DNA of 15,167 bases, taken from the NCBI GenBank assembly GCA_020426425.1, contig JAGQQB010000034.1:1-15167 (forward strand), read 5' to 3'. The notes beneath the pieces were generated by a model. It saw nothing but the letters and a program-made list of their open reading frames with translations. It ran no database searches and was not told the DNA's origin. The stretch's first letter is position 1. Every line of letters starts with the position of its first letter. The DNA is from Planctomycetaceae bacterium. GTDB lineage: Bacteria; Planctomycetota; Planctomycetia; Planctomycetales; Planctomycetaceae. Below, one piece after another: positions 7,045 to 13,286 of this stretch. The position numbers and the translations under genes are program-made.

Positions 7045-8613
7045 ATGCCTGCTGGTGCCGACGTCTTAAGAGAACTACGACTGGAACTCGAATCGGCACG
7101 CGATCAGGCGGGATCGATTCGGGGGGAGTGGCGGCAGTTTGATGACCGCTTGCAGCAGTTGATTACCGACCGTGGCGCGGCGGTTCTGGAGCTGGCCCGG
7201 CACTATCTTCCCGAGATGTCCCAAGAGCGAATTGAAGGGACATTTGCTGGCGTGCGTGACGAATTGCGGCAGATTCTCGATCGAAAGCAGCGCCAGCAGG
7301 AATCGTTCAGTGGACAGCAGACGCGATTGGTCACCGAAGTGACCAACGAGGAACAGGAACTGGCGCAGGTCACTGCCGAGTTGTCGCAAAAGGTGGCCGA
7401 GCGGGAGGAACTCTCCCGCAAAGTGAGTGACTTCCTGGCCCAAGATGCGACCTTTCAAGAGGCGTCAAAGCGCGCCATTGCTGCGGAAACCGAACTGAAT
7501 AAGAACGAACAGCGTGCCGAGGAAATCTCGCGAGACGCAGAGGAGAAGCTCCCGGCGTATCAGCGCAGCAGTCTGTTTCAGTACCTGCACAGGTGTGGCT
7601 ACGGCACCGACCAGTACACTGGCCATGGACTGCGGCGTCGACTGGATCGCTGGCTCGCCAACCTGATTGGGTATGCACGGGCGTTTTCCGGCTACGAATT
7701 TCTGACCTCGGCTCCAGAACTGGTTCGCAAGGAAGTCGAACGCCGCAAGGTTGAGTTCCATCCCTTAATGGCAGCAGTCGAAGACCTCGAACAGACGGCG
7801 GCGGATCAATTCGGGCTGACCCAGGTGCTGCTGGCGGGCGAGCAGCTCGGTACACGCCGTGACGAATTGGTCACCAGGGTTGGCGAACAACGGACGCTCT
7901 TACAGGAGGTCGAGCAGAAGTTGCTCGCGCTGCAGCACAATCAGGGACCATTTTACGAAGAAGCACTCGGACGATTCCGACAGTTCCTCGAGGCCACGCG
8001 GACAGAAGTGCTCGAACAACAGGCGCGACTGACTCCGGAATTGACCGATGATGATCTCGTCTCACGCATCAGAACACTGACGACGGAAATCGAACAACTG
8101 CGTCCGCAACTGGACCGCCATCATGCGCTCAGTGTAACCGCCGAACAGCAAGTCGCCGGATTGGAATTCGTGCTACGGCGTTTTCAGCAGGCGAACTACG
8201 ATTCGCCGCGCTCGGACTTCGAGTCCGACTTTAACGTGCGGGAACAACTGGCCCGCTTTCGCAAGCAGGTGCTGGACAAAGACGCTCTGTGGGATCACCT
8301 GCGTCGAGCACAACGGTTCGAACCAACCTGGATGGAGGAGTCCGCCACTGGCATGGCGACCAATGCGACGCAGATTCTCGCCCATCCCATGACACAGGTG
8401 CTAATGCACGCCATGGTCGAGGCAGCGGGCGTCGCGCTGCAAAACGCCGCACAGCGCAGTGTCGCCCGGCGACATCTCCCGGCCAATCAACGCCGCGCCG
8501 AACGGATCGATCGACCCGCCCCAACATGGCATCGCACCAACACGCCGGCGCCGCCAACGCGATCACAAACCAAACCGCCAACGCGGGGATTTACGACGGG
8601 GGACGGATTTTGA
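7045..8613 (+). CDS. Large coiled-coil protein of unknown function
   Basis: I do not recognise the family. The 522-residue product lacks a signal peptide and looks cytoplasmic. Residues about 5-180 are heptad-rich, charged helix (for example VTNEEQELAQVTAELSQKVA). A compact, less helical segment follows at about 180-240 (LFQYLHRCGYGTDQYTGHGL, then LDRWLANLIGYARAFSGYEF), then a second coiled coil to about 430. Near 440-480 is a mildly hydrophobic helix (MTQVLMHAMVEAAGVAL), and the last 65 residues are basic and Pro/Thr-rich, probably disordered. The layout resembles a hairpin-like scaffold built around a small central domain. ATG 7045 is preferred because an upstream in-frame ATG at 6997 adds an unlikely W/C-rich tail; neither start has a clear ribosome binding site. 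It is divergent from the Tim44/TerB gene and convergent with the VIT/vWA gene, so a shared promoter region with the former is possible. Confidence 0.75.
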   Translation: MPAGADVLRELRLELESARDQAGSIRGEWRQFDDRLQQLITDRGAAVLELARHYLPEMSQERIEGTFAGVRDELRQILDRKQRQQESFSGQQTRLVTEVTNEEQELAQVTAELSQKVAEREELSRKVSDFLAQDATFQEASKRAIAAETELNKNEQRAEEISRDAEEKLPAYQRSSLFQYLHRCGYGTDQYTGHGLRRRLDRWLANLIGYARAFSGYEFLTSAPELVRKEVERRKVEFHPLMAAVEDLEQTAADQFGLTQVLLAGEQLGTRRDELVTRVGEQRTLLQEVEQKLLALQHNQGPFYEEALGRFRQFLEATRTEVLEQQARLTPELTDDDLVSRIRTLTTEIEQLRPQLDRHHALSVTAEQQVAGLEFVLRRFQQANYDSPRSDFESDFNVREQLARFRKQVLDKDALWDHLRRAQRFEPTWMEESATGMATNATQILAHPMTQVLMHAMVEAAGVALQNAAQRSVARRHLPANQRRAERIDRPAPTWHRTNTPAPPTRSQTKPPTRGFTTGDGF

Positions 8614-8698
8614 GGGGCCGAAGCGGACGTGCGGGATTCTGCAGCGCAAGGTCCCAGCCCGAAACATCGGTGTTATGAGTCGTTGCACATCAACAGGA

Positions 8699-8737
8699 AT
8701 CACCCTCCCGCAGCATAGCCGTTGACGGGAGGGTGAT
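8699..8737. terminator. Perfect 12-bp hairpin between convergent genes (probable bidirectional terminator)
   Basis: ATCACCCTCCCG (8699-8710) is followed after 15 bases by its exact reverse complement (8726-8737). It sits 86 bp after the coiled-coil gene stop and 33 bp before the end of the VIT/vWA gene, and so could terminate both. There is no T-run on either side, so it is not a classic intrinsic terminator; it may instead block or stabilise 3' ends. Confidence 0.6.
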
Positions 8738-8769
8738 GTGTTGCGGGGACCGCTCGAACAATCGACACG

Positions 8770-11064
8770 TCACTTGATCAAGTAGACCTGTCCGCGCAGT
8801 TTGACGAGGAGTTGCTCATCATCCCGCTGCTGACTGAGCAGTTCATTCTCAGCAGCGGAATTGGCGGCGATCAGGGTGAAGTAGGCATCGGTGTAGCGTT
8901 CGATCTCCTGAATCTGGGCCTTGTCCCGTTCGGGATCAACCTCGGCGGTTTCTGGTGTGACGACCAGTTGACCGCGTTTGTACAGCGTCTGGACGCCGGA
9001 GTTGCGAACGACCGCGGATTCATCGGGATGATCTGTGGCTGGCGCCGTTTGCGGTTGGCCGGGACCAGCGACTCCACCAGCAGCGCTGGCTGGTGTGGCC
9101 AATGGGGGCAGGCTGCTCGACCCGCTCGGCGCCTGTGCCGCATTGCGGAACATCTGTTTTGCCTGTCGCTGCTGGAACGCCGACTGACCGCTCTCGGCAT
9201 CGAGTTCGGTGAGTCGTCCGCGGGCCAAGGCGCTGTTGGATTGTAACGCCTTACTCTCCAACGCGAGACTTGGCGTGACCGTTTCATCGGCCAGGAACGA
9301 GGTGTAGGGCGTCAGAATGCCGTATTGTGTGGAGAGTGTGACCAGTTCGTCGACCAGTTCCTGATTCTGCCCATGCAGATCGAGTTCATCGATCAATTCG
9401 CCAATCCTGCGTGTTGCCCACAACTTGGCGACGAATGCATGGCCATGGTCATCGCGTCGGTCGGTCAAGTCGCCCTGGAAGGTGAACTCCTGTTTTTCTT
9501 CGCCAACGTGACCGGTCAGCCGAATCTGAACCGGCCCTGACTTGCGATAACGTCCAACGAGCACGAGTTGTTCACCGGCGAACAGATCGAACTCAGCGGC
9601 GGGATACAGTCGATTGACGAACGGCTTCTTCTGTGACTCGTCCAATTCGAACGTCAGACTCGCACGTGTCAAAACCGGGGCGCTGATGCGATTGTAGACG
9701 CGTGCCACATGCTCTTCGATGTCCTCATCAGGGGTGACATATTCGGAGAGTCCGAACCCCTCCCGCGAGAGTCGATCGAGCAGCCGGCTGTTCACGTCGT
9801 AACCGACACCAAACGACATCAGCCGGGCATGGACGTTGTTGGCCTGCTTGGCCGCTGTCGCAATCGCGGCCTCATTGGTTTGACCGTTGGTTGGTTTGCC
9901 ATCGGTCAGGAACAGGACGTAGGTTGGTTGATGCTTGTCCTGCAGCATGTCGAAACTGCGCGTCAGTGCATCGTGAATGTTGGTGCCGCCGCCCGCATAC
10001 AGGCCATCCACGTAACCAAGTGCCTCCTCACGTGACTTCTTGCTGAAGCGTTCAAGTTCGTCTCGGAAGGTCTCGACCTTTGAGTCATATGCGACGATGT
10101 TGAACAGATCGCCGTCGCGCAAATTATTGAGTACAAACTTGAGGGCCTCGCGGGCTTGCTCAATCTTTTTGCCCGACATGCTGCCCGACTTATCGACGAC
10201 GAACAGGACCGACTTCGCAATGTACTCTTCCTGATCAGTCTGAATGTCGGGGCTGGCCAGCAGCAGGAAGTAGCCATCGTCTTTGGACTGCGATGACTGA
10301 TAACTCAGCAGGCTCGTGGAGACCTTTCCTTCGCGGGCATCGAAGAACAGCCGGAAATCGCTCGTGGGGATGGTGTTCTTCTGAGAATACGTCACCACCG
10401 CGCGCCGCTTGCCATTGCGTTTGATGTCGATCGCGTGTGTTGGTGAGTAAATGTTCTTCAGTGACGAGTTACTTGTCAGCGACAGTCGCACGTTGATCGA
10501 TTCCAGCGGCTTCGACGTGTACTTCGCTGTGCTCAGTGGGAACAGGAACTCGGTGAGTGTGTGATCTTTACGCAGTAACTGCGTGTAATGCAACGAGACC
10601 GTGCGGGACTCGCCAGCGGGAATCGGGAACACGCTCGTTTGAAACATCCCGGTACCGATCCATTCGAGCAGTGCGGGATCGCGCTGCGATCGCACGATCG
10701 CTTCGTACCGTTTGCGGGCGTCTTCCCGGCTGAGCAGCTTGCCGGTCAGTTCTTTGCCGTCGACCAGCAGGGTGAGTTCATCGATCGCTCCATCGTACGG
10801 CAGCGGGAAGACGAATTGAGCTTCAATCGTGCCGCGTCCACAATTCTCAAACGTCTGGGATACCTGAATATCGGCGACTTGATCGTCGACCCGGCCTTCA
10901 ATCGAAAGCTGGCTGATCTTGTAGTTCGCTTCCACTGGTGGCGGGATATGGGGCCGAGGCAGCGGGAATGGATGCCGGGAGATCAGCACCCCTTGCGCGA
11001 GTAGAGCTTGCGCCCACAGCAGACTCAGCACCACAACCCCGTTCCTTAGTCGGTATCCAGTCAT
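8770..11064 (-). CDS. Exported VIT and von Willebrand factor A domain protein
   Basis: Numbered from ATG 11064 (764 residues). Residues 1-24 form a signal peptide (hydrophobic core then ALLAQG). A VIT domain (about 45-175) shows the typical VSQTFENCGRGTIEAQFVFP and SREDARKRYEAI. A vWA domain (about 283-470) has a complete metal-ion-dependent adhesion site: D291, S293 and S295 in DKSGSMS, T361 in GGGTN and D388 in LTDGKPT. The pairing is that of inter-alpha-trypsin-inhibitor heavy-chain-like proteins; in bacteria they are surface or periplasmic binding proteins of mostly unknown partner. The C-terminus holds a Gln/Ala/Pro-rich segment (about 610-680) and a final helical part. A GGAG seven bases before ATG 11064 favours that start over GTG 11070. 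Transcribed alone, divergent from sucC. Domain calls are strong; ligand unknown. Confidence 0.92.
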   Translation of the reverse strand: MTGYRLRNGVVVLSLLWAQALLAQGVLISRHPFPLPRPHIPPPVEANYKISQLSIEGRVDDQVADIQVSQTFENCGRGTIEAQFVFPLPYDGAIDELTLLVDGKELTGKLLSREDARKRYEAIVRSQRDPALLEWIGTGMFQTSVFPIPAGESRTVSLHYTQLLRKDHTLTEFLFPLSTAKYTSKPLESINVRLSLTSNSSLKNIYSPTHAIDIKRNGKRRAVVTYSQKNTIPTSDFRLFFDAREGKVSTSLLSYQSSQSKDDGYFLLLASPDIQTDQEEYIAKSVLFVVDKSGSMSGKKIEQAREALKFVLNNLRDGDLFNIVAYDSKVETFRDELERFSKKSREEALGYVDGLYAGGGTNIHDALTRSFDMLQDKHQPTYVLFLTDGKPTNGQTNEAAIATAAKQANNVHARLMSFGVGYDVNSRLLDRLSREGFGLSEYVTPDEDIEEHVARVYNRISAPVLTRASLTFELDESQKKPFVNRLYPAAEFDLFAGEQLVLVGRYRKSGPVQIRLTGHVGEEKQEFTFQGDLTDRRDDHGHAFVAKLWATRRIGELIDELDLHGQNQELVDELVTLSTQYGILTPYTSFLADETVTPSLALESKALQSNSALARGRLTELDAESGQSAFQQRQAKQMFRNAAQAPSGSSSLPPLATPASAAGGVAGPGQPQTAPATDHPDESAVVRNSGVQTLYKRGQLVVTPETAEVDPERDKAQIQEIERYTDAYFTLIAANSAAENELLSQQRDDEQLLVKLRGQVYLIK

Positions 11065-11168
11065 CCTCACGCTCCGATTGCGACCGCCTCGACAATGGCA
11101 GCGGCCTGACTCCTGTGACCAAGTTCACGATACCCTTCCGACGACAACCAAACCAGCTGTGTTCCCGG

Positions 11169-11190
11169 ATTGTGACCGATCAGTGACAAT
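11169..11190. promoter_or_regulatory. 22-bp imperfect palindrome in the VIT/vWA-sucC divergent spacer
   Basis: The site reads ATTGT..AC..GATC..GT..ACAAT and is symmetric at 18 of 22 positions, centred on GATC. It lies 105 bp upstream of the VIT/vWA start and 208 bp upstream of sucC, a plausible position for an operator of a dimeric regulator. The half site TGTGAC loosely recalls CRP/FNR-type sites, but the regulator is unknown. The rest of the 333-bp spacer holds only the pyrimidine-rich repeat; no gene is seen. Confidence 0.35.
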
Positions 11191-11277
11191 TCGGTTGGAT
11201 TGGCTGTCACGCGATTGGCACTACGGCCCCGCTCGATGCGGTCTAAGGGGCTCTGTAGGACCGGCTGCTCCGCAGTT

Positions 11278-11319
11278 CCCAATTCCCCACTCCCTACTCC
11301 CAATTCCCTACTCCCTACA
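11278..11319. repeat. Pyrimidine-rich 21-bp tandem repeat upstream of sucC
   Basis: Two adjacent 21-base units, each starting CCCAATTCCC and ending CTCCCTAC plus one base, match at 19 of 21 positions. The strand is almost purine-free outside the AA/A steps, so its composition differs from the surroundings. It ends 78 bp before the sucC start. Confidence 0.75.
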
Positions 11320-11397
11320 TTCGACGTTCAACGGTGCAGCCGATACCATGCTGTCTCAGGCACACATTGACTACCGACCTCCACGACATGCAGTCCC

Positions 11398-12585
11398 ATG
11401 AAGATTCACGAATATCAGGCGAAGCAACTCTTTGCAGCAGCTGGCGTTCCGATTCCACGCGGAGTGGTCGTGCGGTCGCCTGAAGAAGCATCTGCCGCAT
11501 TTGCGGAACTGGGGACGCCAGTCTCTGTGGTCAAATCGCAGATTCACGCTGGCGGTCGTGGCAAAGGACGCTTCAAAGAACATCCCGAACAGGCTGGGGT
11601 CGTGCTTGTGAAGTCGGCCGAAGATGCTGCCGCCAACGCCAGCAGGATGCTGGGATCGACCCTGGTCACGATCCAGACGGGCGACGAAGGGAAGCAGGTC
11701 AACACCCTGTATGTTGAACAGGGACTCGCGATCGCGCGCGAATTGTACATGGCGATTGTTGTTGACCGCGAAGTCGGACGCCCGGTGATCATTGCCTCCG
11801 CCGAAGGAGGCATGGCGATTGAGGAACTTGCCCATGAGCATCCCGAGAAGATTATTCGGGAACACTACGACCCCGCGATCGGTCTGCAGGCGTACCAGGT
11901 CCGAAAGCTGAGCGCAGCACTGGGATTCGATGCCGCCGCCCAGAAGTCGGCGCACGTCTTTCTGCCGAAGATTTGCGATTTCTTCGTCAAGAATGACTGC
12001 AGCATGCTCGAGATCAATCCTCTGATTGTCACGCAAGATGGCCAGCTGTTCGCACTCGATGCGAAGGTGACCTTTGACGACAACGCGCTGTTCCGCCACA
12101 AGAACTTCGACGAGCTTCGCGATGAGTCGGAAGAGGATCCTGCCGAGATTCGCGCCCATGCGGCCGGACTGAGCTACGTGAAGCTCGATGGCCAGATCGG
12201 CTGTCTGGTGAACGGGGCCGGGCTGGCGATGAGCACGATGGATATCATCAAACTGCATGGCGGCGAACCGGCCAACTTCCTCGACGTTGGCGGCGGGGCG
12301 AACGTCGATCAGGTGACGGAAGCGTTCCGCATCATTCTCGCCGATCCGAACGTGAAAGCGATTCTCGTCAACATCTTCGGCGGCATTATGAAGTGCGATA
12401 CCATCGTGGAAGCGCTGTTGACTGCCTACGACAAAATCGGCATCACGGTGCCGCTCGTTGTCCGCCTGGAAGGCACAAACGTCAAGATCGCCCGTGAGAT
12501 GCTTCAGGCATCAGGCAAGCAAATTATCACCGCCGACGACCTGACTGATGCGGCGAAAAAGGTCGTGGCGACGTTGGGAGCGTGA
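11398..12585 (+). CDS. sucC: Succinyl-CoA synthetase (ADP-forming) beta subunit
   Basis: Beta subunit of the TCA-cycle enzyme that converts succinyl-CoA, nucleoside diphosphate and phosphate to succinate, CoA and ATP/GTP; works with the alpha subunit SucD in the cytoplasm. The start MKIHEYQAKQLFAAAGVPIP is the family N-terminus. The ATP-grasp domain shows KSQIHAGGRGKGRF (about 44-57) and LEINPL (near 207), the latter a metal-binding segment. The C-terminal ligase domain has LDVGGGANVDQV and VNIFGGIMKCDTI. At 395 residues it is close to the E. coli protein (388) and looks intact. There is no clear ribosome binding site, but the start matches the family exactly. Unusually, sucD does not follow: the next gene is rsfS on the other strand, so the alpha subunit must be encoded elsewhere. 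Confidence 0.97.
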   Translation: MKIHEYQAKQLFAAAGVPIPRGVVVRSPEEASAAFAELGTPVSVVKSQIHAGGRGKGRFKEHPEQAGVVLVKSAEDAAANASRMLGSTLVTIQTGDEGKQVNTLYVEQGLAIARELYMAIVVDREVGRPVIIASAEGGMAIEELAHEHPEKIIREHYDPAIGLQAYQVRKLSAALGFDAAAQKSAHVFLPKICDFFVKNDCSMLEINPLIVTQDGQLFALDAKVTFDDNALFRHKNFDELRDESEEDPAEIRAHAAGLSYVKLDGQIGCLVNGAGLAMSTMDIIKLHGGEPANFLDVGGGANVDQVTEAFRIILADPNVKAILVNIFGGIMKCDTIVEALLTAYDKIGITVPLVVRLEGTNVKIAREMLQASGKQIITADDLTDAAKKVVATLGA

Positions 12586-12595
12586 GCGGAAATGC

Positions 12596-12748
12596 GAAAT
12601 CCGAAGCACGAAATCCGAAACAACTCAGAAATCAAAACTGCTGAAACGTGATTGGTGGCTGAGCGTCCAATGTGATCGCGAAGCGGCGTATGTTTGGGAT
12701 TTCGTGCTTCGAATTTGTTTCGGATTTCGAAATTCGTGCTTCGGATTT
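12596..12748. repeat. Intergenic inverted/direct repeat cluster (CGAAGCACGAA family)
   Basis: The 11-mer CGAAGCACGAA occurs at 12602-12612 and, in inverted orientation, at 12701-12711 and 12733-12743. The longest pairing is 12597-12616 against 12697-12716, matching 19 of 20 bases. A second alignment pairs the left arm with 12717-12748 after allowing a 6-7 base insertion. The cluster is AT-richer than its flanks, fills the sucC-rsfS gap, and its right end overlaps two bases of the rsfS stop codon. On transcription it could fold into a long stem and serve both convergent genes as a terminator. It does not look like an IS: there is no transposase. Confidence 0.75.
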
Positions 12749-13172
12749 ACGCCTTGGGCAGTTCACGTTGCCAATCGACGCGCGGTGCGTCGGCCCACAG
12801 ATTCTCCAGGTCGTAGTGCTCGCGCGCTTCGGGCATGAAGACATGCAGAACGACGTCGCCGTAGTCGTGACAGATCCAGGGGCCATCCATTCCTTCGGTT
12901 CCTCGACGCGGGGAATCGAGCGCGGCCATCACATCGTCTGCTGTGTTGGCGATGGCGCGATTCTGCCGACGGCTGTTGCCGGTTGCGATCACGAAGTAGT
13001 CGAACAAAGGTGTGATCTGTGTGAGATCGAGCACCAGAATGTCCGCCCCGCGAAACTCGCTGCAGACCTGAGCGACACGGCAGGCATTCCGCCGTGCCTC
13101 CTCCAGACTGCGAGGACGCCGTTTGCCGATGGTGCTGTTCGCACCGGAACCTTTCTGCTGTACCACGGACAC
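12747..13172 (-). CDS. rsfS: Ribosomal silencing factor RsfS
   Basis: RsfS binds ribosomal protein uL14 and blocks joining of the 30S and 50S subunits when nutrients are low. The domain is clear: ADILVLDLTQITPLFDYFVI, then ATGNSRRQNRAIANTADDVM, DGPWICHDYGDVVLHVFMP, REHYDLENLWADAPRVDW. This order of strands and the closing Y-D-L-E-x-L-W motif are diagnostic. From GTG 13172 the product is 141 residues; TTG 13190 would give 147, and GTG 13166 is also possible. I favour 13172 because GGGAG lies 11 bases upstream; the domain itself starts later (SLEEARRNACRVAQ), so function is unaffected. It follows hppA on the same strand by about 114 bp and may share its transcript. Its stop codon lies in an intergenic repeat. 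Confidence 0.93.
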   Translation of the reverse strand: MSVVQQKGSGANSTIGKRRPRSLEEARRNACRVAQVCSEFRGADILVLDLTQITPLFDYFVIATGNSRRQNRAIANTADDVMAALDSPRRGTEGMDGPWICHDYGDVVLHVFMPEAREHYDLENLWADAPRVDWQRELPKA

Positions 13173-13204
13173 CTGCCTGAGTGCTCCCAAGGTTGAAGTC
13201 GATT

Positions 13205-13220
13205 GTGGTCACCTGACCAC
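13205..13220. promoter_or_regulatory. Perfect 7-2-7 inverted repeat in the hppA-rsfS spacer (first)
   Basis: GTGGTCA-CC-TGACCAC. The two-base centre makes it poor as an RNA hairpin (effectively 6 bp with a 4-base loop) but a reasonable dimer-binding site. It lies 33 bp upstream of the preferred rsfS start. Confidence 0.35.
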
Positions 13221-13250
13221 CCAGTCATGCCAACCCTGGACCGCACGGCA

Positions 13251-13266
13251 GGCGATGGACATCGCC
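13251..13266. promoter_or_regulatory. Perfect 7-2-7 inverted repeat in the hppA-rsfS spacer (second)
   Basis: GGCGATG-GA-CATCGCC, 20 bp past the hppA stop on the transcribed strand. Its GC-rich stem could act as an attenuator between hppA and rsfS; there is no T-run. It shares geometry but not sequence with the repeat 30 bp away. Confidence 0.35.
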
Positions 13267-13286
13267 GACGACAGCAGAGGCTGGCT

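Noticed and set aside
11371..12258. 295-codon minus-strand frame opposite sucC
   Set aside because: Antisense shadow of a highly conserved gene in a high-GC region; its His/Arg-rich product has no recognisable motif.
12596..12748. CRISPR array
   Set aside because: Only three short repeat copies, one inverted, with unequal spacing and no cas genes.
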